Source: Kribbella steppae
Lineage (GTDB): Bacteria > Actinomycetota > Actinomycetes > Propionibacteriales > Kribbellaceae
NCBI RefSeq assembly: GCF_004342025.1
Contig: NZ_SLWN01000015.1
Coordinates: 1 to 64,000, forward strand
Direction: 5' to 3'
DNA: 64,000 bases
How positions within the stretch are numbered: the stretch's first letter is position 1; each line of letters starts with the position of its first letter. The position numbers and the translations under genes are program-made. The notes below the pieces were generated by a model that was not told the origin of the DNA, made no database searches, and saw nothing but the letters and a program-made list of their open reading frames with translations. Positions 32,051 to 40,675 of the stretch are shown in pieces.

Positions 32051-33871
32051 ATGTGCGGAATCGTCGGGTACGTCGGCACCAAGCCGGCCGCGCCCATCCT
32101 GGTCGACGGACTGGCGCGGCTGGAGTATCGCGGCTACGACTCGGCGGGTGTCGCCGTACTCGGCTCCAGCGAGCTGAAGGTGCACAAGGACGCCGGCCGG
32201 GTCCGTGAGCTGGAGGCGTCGCTGCCGAAGCGGTTCGGCGGGAAGCTCGGGATCGGCCACACCCGGTGGGCGACCCACGGCGGCCCGAGCAAGGACAACG
32301 CCCACCCGCATGTCAGCGGCAACGAGCGGATCGCCGTCGTGCACAACGGCATCTTCGACAACGCCGGCGCGCTGCGCGCCCAGCTCGAGGACGCCGGCGT
32401 CAAGCTGCGCTCCGAGACCGACACCGAGGTGCTCGCGCACCTGATCGAGCAGTCCGAGGGCAGCACGCTCGAGGAGAAGGTGATGGCCGCCCTGCGCCGG
32501 ATCGAGGGCACCTACGGCATCGCCGTGGTCGACCTGGACTTCCCGGACCGGATCGTGGTCGCCCGGAACGGCAGCCCGCTGATCCTCGGCATCGGCGACG
32601 GCGAGATGCACGTCGCCTCCGACGCGGCCGCGCTGATCCGCTACACCCGTCAGGTTGTCTACCTGGACGACGGCGAACTGGCCACCGTCCGTGCCGACGG
32701 CTACCGCACCTTCACCCAGGACGCCGCGCCGACCACCAAGACCGCCAAGACGGTCGAGTGGGAGGCCGACGAGTACGAGCGTGGCCTGCACGAGCACTTC
32801 ATGATGAAGGAGATCCACGAGCAGCCGGACGCCGTCGGCCGGGCCATCCGCGGCCGTCTGGACGAGCGCTTCCACACCGTCCACCTGGGCGGCCTGAACA
32901 TGGACGCGCGGGAGGCCCGGGAGATCAAGCGGGTCAAGATCCTCGGTTGCGGTTCGGCGTACTACGCCGGCCAGATGGGCGCACAGTTCATCGAGGAGGT
33001 GGCCCGGATCCCCGCCGACGCCGAGCCGGCCTCGGAGTTCCGCTACCGCAACCCGGTGGTCGAGCGGGACACCCTGTACATCGCGGTGAGCCAGTCCGGC
33101 GAGACGCTGGACACCCTGGTCGCGGTCCAGGAACTGAAGCGCAAGGGCGGCCGGGTGATCGGCCTGGTCAACGCGGTCGGCTCCAGCATCGCCCGTGAGG
33201 TCGACGGCGGTGTCTACCTGCACGCCGGCCCGGAGGTCTCGGTCGCGTCGACCAAGGCGCTGACCAACATGGCGGTCGCGTTCGCGATGCTCGGCATCCA
33301 CCTCGGCCGGATCCGCGACGTCTCCCCCGCCGACGGCCGCCGGCTGATCGAGGGCCTGAAGAAGCTCCCCGGCCATATCGCCGAGATCGTCGCCCAGGAG
33401 GAGGAGCTGGCCAAGATCGCCGGCCGGCTGGCCAAGCACGAGAGTCTGTTCTTCGTCGGGCGGACCCGCGGCTACCCGGTCGCCCGCGAGGGTGCGCAGA
33501 AGCTCAAGGAGATCTCCTACCGGCACGCCGAGGCGTACCAGACCTCCGAGTTGAAGCACGGCCCGCTGGCGCTGATCTCGCCGGACGTGCCGAGTGTCGC
33601 GATCGTGCCGGACGACGAACTGCTCGACCGCAACATCGGCGCGCTGCACGAGATCGGGGCCCGCTCCGGTCCGCTGTACGTCGTGACGCACCCGGGCGTG
33701 GACGTGCCGGACGGCGTGGCGGCGAAGATCGTCGTACCGAAGAACGAGCCGGAGCTCGACCCGATCCTGCTCACCATCCCGCTGCAGATCATCGCGTACT
33801 ACGCGGCCGTTGCCCTCGGCCACGATGTCGACAAGCCGCGCAACCTGGCGAAGTCGGTCACCGTCGAGTAA
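32051..33871 (+). CDS. glmS: Glutamine-fructose-6-phosphate aminotransferase
   Basis: A 606-residue GlmS. The class II amidotransferase domain starts with the catalytic Cys right after Met (MCGIVGYVG) and has LARLEYRGYDSAGVA and HTRWATHGGPS. Two SIS isomerase domains follow (VKILGCGSAYYAGQMGAQF; ISQSGETLDTLVA-like VSQSGETLDTL; SLFFVGRTRGYPVAREGAQKLKEISYRHAEAY), ending in DKPRNLAKSVTVE. It makes glucosamine-6-phosphate, the first step to UDP-GlcNAc. No glmS ribozyme is visible in the short leader (31980-32050). Confidence 0.97.
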   Translation: MCGIVGYVGTKPAAPILVDGLARLEYRGYDSAGVAVLGSSELKVHKDAGRVRELEASLPKRFGGKLGIGHTRWATHGGPSKDNAHPHVSGNERIAVVHNGIFDNAGALRAQLEDAGVKLRSETDTEVLAHLIEQSEGSTLEEKVMAALRRIEGTYGIAVVDLDFPDRIVVARNGSPLILGIGDGEMHVASDAAALIRYTRQVVYLDDGELATVRADGYRTFTQDAAPTTKTAKTVEWEADEYERGLHEHFMMKEIHEQPDAVGRAIRGRLDERFHTVHLGGLNMDAREAREIKRVKILGCGSAYYAGQMGAQFIEEVARIPADAEPASEFRYRNPVVERDTLYIAVSQSGETLDTLVAVQELKRKGGRVIGLVNAVGSSIAREVDGGVYLHAGPEVSVASTKALTNMAVAFAMLGIHLGRIRDVSPADGRRLIEGLKKLPGHIAEIVAQEEELAKIAGRLAKHESLFFVGRTRGYPVAREGAQKLKEISYRHAEAYQTSELKHGPLALISPDVPSVAIVPDDELLDRNIGALHEIGARSGPLYVVTHPGVDVPDGVAAKIVVPKNEPELDPILLTIPLQIIAYYAAVALGHDVDKPRNLAKSVTVE

Positions 33872-33886
33872 GCACCCCAACAGCAC

Positions 33887-33915
33887 AGCAGCTCCCGCCA
33901 TTGGCGGGAGCTGCT
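33887..33915. terminator. Bidirectional terminator between glmS and glsA
   Basis: AGCAGCTCCCGCCA (33887-33900) and TGGCGGGAGCTGCT (33902-33915) are perfect 14-base complements, 16 bases after the glmS stop and ending six bases before the convergent glutaminase stop. A CTGTTT run follows. Confidence 0.85.
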
Positions 33916-33920
33916 CTGTT

Positions 33921-35357
33921 TCACAGCTGCTGGCCGCCGGACTGTCTCCCGCTCCGCCGGACACCCGGGTTACCAGCCTCCCGAGCATTGGCGCTCTGCG
34001 GAACGCTCACGCGACCGCCGCCGGAGGTTCCACCGAGGGCCTGCCGGATCGCTTCGGCCGTCGCGGCCTTCCGGTCCGCGTCGGACTGCACGCTGTCCCG
34101 GCCGCGCTCCGCGCCCAATCCCTTGTACGGGTGCAGACCGAACTCGTTCACCAGCCGGCGGCAGACCTCGACGCCGCGGACCGAGTTGCCGGCCTCGTCC
34201 AGCCGTGGCGAGAACGTCACGACCGCCAGCCGCTTCTCCGGCACCACCATCAGCACGTTGCCCGAGACACCACTCTTGGCCGGCAGCCCGACATCGTCGG
34301 CGAACCGGCCCGAGCCGTCGTACATGCCGCTGTGCCCCATCACGGACAACACCCGGCCGGCGGTCTCCTGGGAGAACACCCGCTCACCGCTGTACGGCGC
34401 GACACCACCGTTCGCCAGGGTGGCACCGGCTGCCGCCAGCCGCTGGGCGTCGACCCCGAGTGAACAGACCATGAAGTAGAACTCGGCCGTATCCGCAGGG
34501 GCATCCCGGCCGTCCAGGCCACCCTTCAGCTTTCCCGCGTTCGCCATCTGGCTGGCGAGCCCACGGTTTCCGTGCCCGGTATCCCGTTCGGCCAGGAACG
34601 TCGCGTTGTCGTAGCCCGGTCGTTGGCCCATCATCATGGTCCACGTCTGCTGGACCGTGGCGAACCGGTCGGACACCTCGCTGCCGGCATCGACCAGCGC
34701 GAGCGTCCCGATCGCCCCGGCGTTGATCATCGGGTTCTGCGGCTTGCCGGCCGCGTTCAGGGACAGGGTGCGATCGTTGAAGGACCCGCCGCTCTGCTCC
34801 TGGCCGACCCACTCGTGCACCTCCTGCGGGCCGAGCTCCTCCAGCGCCATCGCGTAGCTGAACGGTTTCGACGTCGACTGCACGCTGAACTCGAGATCGG
34901 CGTCACCGATCGAGAACGTCTGGCCGTCCGCCGTACAGATCGCGATGCCGAACTTCTCCGGGTCGGCGTCGCGCAGCGTCGGGATGTAGTCGGCGACCGC
35001 GCCGCGGCGATCGTCCAGCAGGTCGGCGTGGATCCGCTCGAGGCCCCTGGTGAGATCCATGAACTCCGACGGCGACACCGCCAGCTTTCCTTCGAGGGCC
35101 CGCCGGACCAGGCCGCTGCTGTGCTCCGCGATCTGGGTGAACTGCTGGTAGTCGATCTGCACCGGCTGGCTGTCGATCCCCAGCGGCCGGCCATCGGGAT
35201 CGCGTAATCCGGTGAGCGCCGACCGGATCCGCGGATCACCCGGCTGGATCCCGGCACGTCCCAGCGGGCTGAGCAGTTCCCAGGCCCAGATGCTGCCGTC
35301 ACGATCCTTGTCGAGCGAGTCGAACAGCCGGCGGTGCGCCAACTCCGACACATCCAT
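33921..35357 (-). CDS. glsA: Glutaminase A with N-terminal EF-hand
   Basis: A 478-residue protein. Residues ~8-30 hold a complete EF-hand calcium loop (DKDRDGSIWAWE) in an LFDSLDKDRDGSIWAWELL helix-loop-helix. The catalytic glutaminase domain (~70-370) shows the Ser-x-x-Lys motif SVQSTSKPFSY, NPMINAGAI, NATFLAERDTGHGNRGLA and AKSGVSGNV. It hydrolyses glutamine to glutamate and ammonia. A ~60-residue low-complexity tail (GGTSGGGRVSVPQSANAREAGN...) ends it. ATG 35357 follows GGGGAAGGGGATC; the frame continues to 35501 without homology. The EF-hand could make activity calcium-dependent. Confidence 0.92.
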   Translation of the reverse strand: MDVSELAHRRLFDSLDKDRDGSIWAWELLSPLGRAGIQPGDPRIRSALTGLRDPDGRPLGIDSQPVQIDYQQFTQIAEHSSGLVRRALEGKLAVSPSEFMDLTRGLERIHADLLDDRRGAVADYIPTLRDADPEKFGIAICTADGQTFSIGDADLEFSVQSTSKPFSYAMALEELGPQEVHEWVGQEQSGGSFNDRTLSLNAAGKPQNPMINAGAIGTLALVDAGSEVSDRFATVQQTWTMMMGQRPGYDNATFLAERDTGHGNRGLASQMANAGKLKGGLDGRDAPADTAEFYFMVCSLGVDAQRLAAAGATLANGGVAPYSGERVFSQETAGRVLSVMGHSGMYDGSGRFADDVGLPAKSGVSGNVLMVVPEKRLAVVTFSPRLDEAGNSVRGVEVCRRLVNEFGLHPYKGLGAERGRDSVQSDADRKAATAEAIRQALGGTSGGGRVSVPQSANAREAGNPGVRRSGRQSGGQQL

Positions 35358-35491
35358 CGCTGATCCCCTTCCCCAGCTGCAGAGCCCCAGATGACGCGTC
35401 GGGCGGAACCGCAAGCCTTTCCGGCTCGTGTTTCCGGAACGGATCCGCCGGGTTACGGCGGCGTCAAACAGGCGTTGGGGAAGATCTTGCG

Positions 35492-35528
35492 CAGTCGTCA
35501 TACAGGTTGGTGACTTGTATGATGACTG
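35492..35528 (+). promoter_or_regulatory. Long operator-like inverted repeat before galactarate dehydratase
   Basis: CAGTCGTCATACAGG (35492-35506) and CTTGTATGATGACTG (35514-35528) match at 13 of 15 positions as inverted repeats, separated by seven bases and ending one base before ATG 35530. TATGAT (35518-35523) inside the right arm is a good -10, so the transcript is probably leaderless and repressed through this site, most likely by the GntR regulator encoded next. Confidence 0.7.
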
Positions 35529-35529
35529 G

Positions 35530-36657
35530 ATGCCGAGTGATCAGATCCGCCACGTCCGTCTCTCGTCCGTCGTCCTGCCGCTCGACCAGCCGATCAGCGA
35601 TGCCAAGGTGCTGACCGGCCGGCAGAAGCCGATGACCGAGATCGTGTTCCTGTTCGCCGAGATCGCGACCGCTGACGATCAGCACGGCATCGGGTTCAGC
35701 TACTCGAAGCGGGCCGGTGGGCCGGCGCAGTACGCGCATGCCAAGGAGGTCGCGGCGAATCTGGTCGGCGAGGACCCGTCGGATATCGGCAAGGTGTACG
35801 ACAAGCTGCTCTGGGCCGGTGCGTCGGTCGGCCGGTCCGGAGTGGCGACGCAGGCGATCGCGGCGATCGACATCGCGTTGTGGGACCTGAAGGCGAAGCG
35901 GGCTCGGTTGCCACTGGCAAAGCTGTTCGGGGCGCACCGCGACTCGGTCCGCGCCTACAACACCTCCGGCGGGTTCCTGCACGCGCCCATCGAGGAGGTC
36001 AAGGAACGCGCCTCCAAGTCACTGGCGGACGGGATCGGCGGCATCAAGATCAAGGTCGGCCAGCCGGACACCCGGATCGACCTGGACCGGGTCCGCGCCG
36101 TCCGAGAGCACCTGGGCGACGACGTACCGCTGATGGTCGACGCCAACCAGCAGTGGGACCGGCCGACGGCGCTGCGGTTCGGGCGCGTGCTGGAGCAGTT
36201 CGACCTGGTCTGGATCGAGGAACCGCTCGACGCGTACGACGCCGAAGGGCACGCGCACCTCGCGGCCGCGCTGGACACGCCGATCGCCACCGGCGAGATG
36301 CTGTCCAGCGTCACCGAACACGTCCGCCTGATCGACGCCCGCGCCGCCGACATCATCCAGCCCGATGCGCCCCGCATCGGCGGCATCACCCCGTTCCTCC
36401 GCCTCGCCGCGCTGGCCGACCACAACGGCCTCCAACTCGCACCCCACTTCGCCATGGAGATCCACCTACACCTGGCCGCCGCCTACCCCCGCGAGCCCTG
36501 GGTCGAGCACTTCGAATGGCTCAACCCGCTGTTCAACGAACGCCTGGAGACCCTGGACGGCCGCATGCTCGTCCCCGACCGCCCCGGCCTCGGCTTCACC
36601 ACGAGCGACCAGTGCGCGGCGTGGACGGTGGACGCCTGCGAGTTCGGCACGCGATGA
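35530..36657 (+). CDS. L-talarate/galactarate dehydratase (enolase superfamily)
   Basis: A 375-residue MR-subgroup enzyme. The opening HVRLSSVVLPLDQPISDAKVLTGRQKPMTE and FSYSKRAGGPAQYAHAKE match characterised TalrD/GalrD enzymes almost word for word. Catalysis: KIKVG (K-x-K), VDANQQWD (Asp), WIEEPLD (Glu), TGEML (Glu) and the His in LAPHFAMEIH. It converts galactarate or talarate to 5-keto-4-deoxyglucarate. ATG 35530 appears leaderless. Its stop overlaps the GntR gene (ATGA), so both are one unit. Confidence 0.93.
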   Translation: MPSDQIRHVRLSSVVLPLDQPISDAKVLTGRQKPMTEIVFLFAEIATADDQHGIGFSYSKRAGGPAQYAHAKEVAANLVGEDPSDIGKVYDKLLWAGASVGRSGVATQAIAAIDIALWDLKAKRARLPLAKLFGAHRDSVRAYNTSGGFLHAPIEEVKERASKSLADGIGGIKIKVGQPDTRIDLDRVRAVREHLGDDVPLMVDANQQWDRPTALRFGRVLEQFDLVWIEEPLDAYDAEGHAHLAAALDTPIATGEMLSSVTEHVRLIDARAADIIQPDAPRIGGITPFLRLAALADHNGLQLAPHFAMEIHLHLAAAYPREPWVEHFEWLNPLFNERLETLDGRMLVPDRPGLGFTTSDQCAAWTVDACEFGTR

Positions 36658-37376
36658 ACCGGCGGGGGCTGGCGTACGACCTGGTTGAGGAGCTGAAGCG
36701 GCGCATCCTCAGCGGGGAGATCGCACCCGGCGACAAGTTGCCTGCCGAGAACAGCTTGGTCGACGAGTTCGGTGTCAGCCGGACGGTGGTGCGAGAGGCG
36801 GTCTCCCGGCTGCAGGCCGCGGGGCTGGTAGAGACCTTCCAGGGACGCGGTTCCTTCGTCCTGGAGGTGCCTGAACGAACATCCGGCCTCCGGGAGGTGC
36901 GGTCGCACGAGGATGTGCTGGAGTTGCTCGACTTCCGGATCGGGGTGGAGAGCGAGGCGGCCGGGTTGGCGGCGGGGCGTCGTACCGACCGTCAACTGAA
37001 GGCGATCGAGCGGGCGCTGGCGGACTTCCGGCGGATCGGTGACGACCCGAGCAGGTCGGTCGAGGCGGACTTCGCGTTCCATCTCAAGGTCGCCTCCGCG
37101 TCCGGGAACCGCTTCTACAGCGACCTGATCGGCTCGCTCGGCCCGATGATGATCATGCTGCCGCGTACCCGCCTGGACCCGGCGTACGAGATGTCGGACG
37201 CCACCCACCTCACCCGCGTCGTGCTCGAGCACGAGAACATCTACGACGCGATCGCCCGCTCCGACCCCGAGGCGGCGCGAGCGGCAGCGCGGGTGCATCT
37301 GTCGAACACCCGGCACCGCCTCACCAGCGAGCTGTCTTCGGAGTGCCGATTGCGTGAGCGTAGGGAGGGCCGATAA
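36654..37376 (+). CDS. GntR-family regulator (FCD/FadR subfamily)
   Basis: A 240-residue regulator. The winged helix LVEELKRRILSGEIAPGDKLPAENSLVDEFGVSRTVVREAVSRLQAAGLVETFQGRGSFV is followed by an all-helical FCD effector domain with the metal/ligand residues in DFAFHLKVASASGN and EHENIYDAIARSD. Starts at ATG 36654 overlapping the galactarate dehydratase stop. Likely an autorepressor of this operon through the inverted repeat at 35492-35528, released by a sugar acid; this is inference. Confidence 0.9.
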   Translation: MNRRGLAYDLVEELKRRILSGEIAPGDKLPAENSLVDEFGVSRTVVREAVSRLQAAGLVETFQGRGSFVLEVPERTSGLREVRSHEDVLELLDFRIGVESEAAGLAAGRRTDRQLKAIERALADFRRIGDDPSRSVEADFAFHLKVASASGNRFYSDLIGSLGPMMIMLPRTRLDPAYEMSDATHLTRVVLEHENIYDAIARSDPEAARAAARVHLSNTRHRLTSELSSECRLRERREGR

Positions 37377-37423
37377 TGCCTGTCCAAGGCCGACAAGGCA
37401 TCGAGTGATACCTTTCGGGAATC
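37377..37423 (+). promoter_or_regulatory. LysR promoter region with shared 12-mer and dyad
   Basis: TGCCTGTCCAAG (37377-37388) recurs exactly, inverted, before the next operon (38334-38345). The dyad GATACC-TTTCG-GGAATC (37407-37423) has the T-N11-A form of LysR sites and ends at the ATG. Both features suggest autoregulation. Confidence 0.5.
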
Positions 37424-38320
37424 ATGTTCTCGCTCGACCAGCTGAGTGCCTTCGTCGCCGTCGCCGAGGAACTGCACTTCGGCCGGGCTGCCGAGCGGCT
37501 CAACATGACCCAGCCGCCGCTGAGCCGGCAGGTGCAGAAACTGGAGCGGGCGGTCGGGGTCCGGCTGCTCGAACGCGACAACCGCCGGGTGGTGCTGACC
37601 GAGGCCGGCCGGGCGTTCCTGACCGAGGCTCGCCGCCTGCTGGCGCTGGTCGAGACAGCAGGCGATCTGGCTCGCCGGGTCGATCAGGGCGCGGCCGGGA
37701 CGCTGCGCCTCGGCTTCACTGCCGTCTCCGCGATCAGGACCCTGGGCCCGTTCCTGCGCCGGATGTCCGAGGAACTACCGGACGTGGACGTGATCCTGCA
37801 CGAGCGCGTCACCCCGGCCCAGATCGACGGTCTGGTGCGCGGCGAGCTGGACCTCGGTCTCGGCCGGCCGCCGTTCGACGCGCAGGTTCTCGACTCCCAG
37901 GTCGTGTTCCGCGAGCAGCTGTTTGCCGTTGTGCCGAGCAACCATCGGCTCGCGACGCTGGGCCGGCCGCTGTCCCCGGCCGACTTCGCCCAGGAGCAGG
38001 TGATCAGCTACTCCCCCACCCAGGCGCGGTATTTCCACGAATTGACCATCCGCTTCCTCGCCGACGCCCATCCGCGGATCGAGCAGCGGGTCCAGCAGAT
38101 CCTCACCGTCGTCCTCCTGGTCGCGGCAGGCCGCGGAGTCGCCCTCGTTCCCGCCTCCGCCCGCAGCCTCGGCGTCCAGGGCGTCGCGTACTGCGAAGTC
38201 GGCGTACCGGGCGAGCCGGTCGAACTGCACGCCATCTGGAACCGCGACTCCACCAGCCCGGTACTGCAGCGGGTACTCACGCTGTTCGACGACCCGACGA
38301 TGCTCTCAGAGCATCAATAG
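37424..38320 (+). CDS. LysR-family transcriptional regulator
   Basis: A 298-residue LTTR. N-terminal winged helix FSLDQLSAFVAVAEELHFGRAAERLNMTQPPLSRQVQKLERAVGVRLLERDNRRVVLTEAG; the rest is a two-lobed effector domain (LRLGFTAVSAIRTLGPFLRRM). The LHFGRAAERLNMTQPPLSRQ variety is common in BenM/CatM-type regulators. It precedes the kdgD-gudD operon by 51 bases and probably activates it, given a 12-base element shared between both upstream regions. Confidence 0.9.
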   Translation: MFSLDQLSAFVAVAEELHFGRAAERLNMTQPPLSRQVQKLERAVGVRLLERDNRRVVLTEAGRAFLTEARRLLALVETAGDLARRVDQGAAGTLRLGFTAVSAIRTLGPFLRRMSEELPDVDVILHERVTPAQIDGLVRGELDLGLGRPPFDAQVLDSQVVFREQLFAVVPSNHRLATLGRPLSPADFAQEQVISYSPTQARYFHELTIRFLADAHPRIEQRVQQILTVVLLVAAGRGVALVPASARSLGVQGVAYCEVGVPGEPVELHAIWNRDSTSPVLQRVLTLFDDPTMLSEHQ

Positions 38321-38365
38321 ATCCAAAAAGGATCTTGGACAGGCATCTGAACCGGTTCCTACGCT
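38319..38365 (+). promoter_or_regulatory. kdgD promoter with dyad and shared 12-mer
   Basis: Perfect dyad AGATCC-AAAAA-GGATCT (38319-38335), then CTTGGACAGGCA (38334-38345), the inverted copy of the 12-mer at 37377-37388. TGGACA (38336-38341), 18 bases and TACGCT (38360-38365) make a promoter six bases before GTG 38372; the 12-mer overlaps its -35. Confidence 0.55.
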
Positions 38366-38371
38366 GACAGC

Positions 38372-39286
38372 GTGACCCACTACTCCCCCACCGAGCTCGC
38401 CGCTCAGCTCAAGACCGGCCTGCTCTCCTTCCCCGTCACGCACTTCAACGCGGACCTCAGCTTCAACGAGACCGGCTACCGCGAGCACCTGGCCTGGCTG
38501 AGCCAGTACGACGTCGCGGGCCTGTTCGCCGCGGGCGGCACCGGCGAGGGGTTCTCACTCACCCCGACCGAGATCGACACCGTCGTCCGCGCGGCGGTCT
38601 CCGAGGTCAACGGCAAGGTCCCGGTCCTCGCGCCGGCCACCGGCGGTACCGCGACCGCGATCGCCCAGGCACAAGCGGCCGAGGCCGCCGGTGCGGACGG
38701 TGTGCTGCTGCTTCCGCCGTACCTGACCGAAGCGGGTCAGCGTGGTTTGATCGAGCACGTGTCCGCTGTCTGCCGCAGTACGTCGCTCGGCATCACTGTC
38801 TACAGCCGGGCCAACGCGATCCTGACCGACTTCTCGGTCGCCGAGCTCGCGGACCGCAACGAGAACCTGGTCTGCCTCAAGGACGGCGTCGGGAACATCG
38901 AGATGATGACCCGCACCTACGCCCGGGTCGGCGACCGGCTCACGTACATCGGCGGCCTGCCGACCGCGGAGACCTTCGCACTGCCGCTGCTGCAACTCGG
39001 CGTCAGCACCTACTCGTCGGCGATCTTCAACTTCGTGCCCGAGTTCGCCCTCGGCTTCTACGCCGACGTCCTGGCCCAGGACCGCGACACCGTCTACCGC
39101 AAGCTGAACGACTTCGTCCTCCCCTACCTGGACATCCGGGACCGGACCAAGGGGTACGCCGTCTCGATCGTCAAGGCCGGCGTGACCGCGATCGGCCGCT
39201 CCGCAGGCCCCGTCCGCCCACCCCTCCAGGACCTGACCGACGAAGAACTCGCCCAACTCACCGACCTGATCGGCAAGATCCGGTGA
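38372..39286 (+). CDS. kdgD: 5-dehydro-4-deoxyglucarate dehydratase
   Basis: A 304-residue DapA-superfamily lyase. It shows the pyruvate-type fold with FPVTHFNADLSFNETGYREHLAWL, AAGGTGEGFSLTPTE, the catalytic Tyr in TVYSRANA and the Schiff-base Lys in LVCLKDGVGN. It converts 5-keto-4-deoxyglucarate to 2-oxoglutarate semialdehyde, water and CO2. GTG 38372 is likely leaderless. Overlaps gudD by four bases (GTGA). Confidence 0.93.
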   Translation: MTHYSPTELAAQLKTGLLSFPVTHFNADLSFNETGYREHLAWLSQYDVAGLFAAGGTGEGFSLTPTEIDTVVRAAVSEVNGKVPVLAPATGGTATAIAQAQAAEAAGADGVLLLPPYLTEAGQRGLIEHVSAVCRSTSLGITVYSRANAILTDFSVAELADRNENLVCLKDGVGNIEMMTRTYARVGDRLTYIGGLPTAETFALPLLQLGVSTYSSAIFNFVPEFALGFYADVLAQDRDTVYRKLNDFVLPYLDIRDRTKGYAVSIVKAGVTAIGRSAGPVRPPLQDLTDEELAQLTDLIGKIR

Positions 39287-40605
39287 CACCTACGATTGCG
39301 TCGGTCGAGGTTGTGCCTGTTGCTGGGTACGACAGCATGCTGCTCAATCTGAGTGGCGCGCACGGGCCGTTCTTCACCCGCAACGTGGTCATTCTGACCG
39401 ACAGCTCCGGCAACACCGGGCTGGGCGAGGTGCCGGGTGGCGGGAAGATCGCCTCGACGATCTCCGAGGCGGCGGAGTTCCTGGTGGGCAAGGAGATCTC
39501 GCGCTATCGCCAACTGCTGCGGACGGTCGGTCAGGCGTTCGCCGATCGCGACGCCGGTGGTCGTGGTCTGCAGACCTTTGACCTGCGGACGACGGTCCAC
39601 GCGGTGACCGGGATCGAGTCGGCGCTCCTCGACCTGTTCGGCCAGCACCTCGGCGTACCGGTAGCTGAGCTCTTGGGCGACGGGCAGCAACGGGAGAGCG
39701 TGCCGGTGCTCGGCTACCTCTTCTATGTGGGTGATTCCGCGCGCACGGATCTGCCCTACCTGACGGGTGATGGGTTCGGCGATCGCTGGTCTGCGTTGCG
39801 GCGGCAGCCGGCGCTCACACCGGACGCGATCGTGGCGTTGGCCGAGGCGGCCCAGGAGCGGTACGGCTTCGCCGACTTCAAGCTCAAGGGTGGAGTGTTC
39901 GCCGGCGCGGAGGAGATCGAGGCGGTGACCGCGCTCGCGCAGCGGTTCCCGTCGGCGCGGATCACGGTCGATCCCAACGGCGCCTGGCCGGTCCGCGAGG
40001 CGATCGCGTTGTGCTCGGGGCTGGACGACGTACTCGCGTATGTCGAGGACCCCTGTGGCGCCGAGCCGGGGTTCTCCGGTCGGGAGACGATGGCGGAGTT
40101 CCGGCGAGCGACGGGTCTGCGTACGGCGACCAACATGATCGCGACCGATTGGCGCGAACTGGCGCATGCGATCCGGGCCGGCGCGGTGGACATCCCGCTG
40201 GCCGATCCGCACTTCTGGACGATGGCCGGGTCGGTGCGGGTGGCGCAGTTGTGCAACGACTTCGGGCTGACCTGGGGTTCGCACTCGAACAACCACTTCG
40301 ACATCTCGCTGGCGATGTTCACCCAGGTGGGTGCGGCCGCGCCGGGCGACATCACCGCGCTGGACACGCACTGGATCTGGCAGGACGGTCAGGCGTTGAC
40401 CAAGGAGCCACTGCAGATCGTCGGCGGCGCGATCGCCGTACCGACGCGTCCCGGGCTCGGTGTCGACCTGGATCGGGACGCACTGGCCGCCGCGCACGAG
40501 CTCTACCAGGAGCACGGGCTCGGGGCGCGGGACGATGCGGTGGCGATGCAGTACCTGATCAAGGACTGGTCCTTCGACCCGAAGCGGCCCTGTCTGGTGC
40601 GCTGA
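39283..40605 (+). CDS. gudD: D-glucarate dehydratase
   Basis: A 440-residue enolase-superfamily enzyme close to characterised GudD in length and motifs: PFFTRNVVILTDSSGNTGLGEVPGG, the K-x-K in DFKLKGGVF, VDPNGAWP (Asp), YVEDPCG (Glu), ATNMIATDW and the His in GSHSNNHFDISLAMF. It dehydrates glucarate (and idarate) to 5-keto-4-deoxyglucarate. GTG 39283 overlaps the kdgD stop. With the galactarate dehydratase upstream, both hexarates feed kdgD. Confidence 0.95.
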   Translation: MTPTIASVEVVPVAGYDSMLLNLSGAHGPFFTRNVVILTDSSGNTGLGEVPGGGKIASTISEAAEFLVGKEISRYRQLLRTVGQAFADRDAGGRGLQTFDLRTTVHAVTGIESALLDLFGQHLGVPVAELLGDGQQRESVPVLGYLFYVGDSARTDLPYLTGDGFGDRWSALRRQPALTPDAIVALAEAAQERYGFADFKLKGGVFAGAEEIEAVTALAQRFPSARITVDPNGAWPVREAIALCSGLDDVLAYVEDPCGAEPGFSGRETMAEFRRATGLRTATNMIATDWRELAHAIRAGAVDIPLADPHFWTMAGSVRVAQLCNDFGLTWGSHSNNHFDISLAMFTQVGAAAPGDITALDTHWIWQDGQALTKEPLQIVGGAIAVPTRPGLGVDLDRDALAAAHELYQEHGLGARDDAVAMQYLIKDWSFDPKRPCLVR

Positions 40606-40610
40606 TGTTC

Positions 40611-40629
40611 ACCTCGTGTTGCCCGAGGT
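40611..40629 (+). terminator. Short hairpin after gudD
   Basis: ACCTCG (40611-40616) and CGAGGT (40624-40629) form a six-base stem with a seven-base loop, five bases after the gudD stop. Weak, no T-run. Confidence 0.35.
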
Positions 40630-40675
40630 AGGTTTCGATCGGTTGCAGTCGTCCAGACCTCGTCGGAGGAATGTC

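Noticed and set aside
35880..36653. Upstream extension of the GntR frame through the galactarate dehydratase gene
   Set aside because: It is an out-of-frame reading of the dehydratase; the winged-helix homology begins at 36654.
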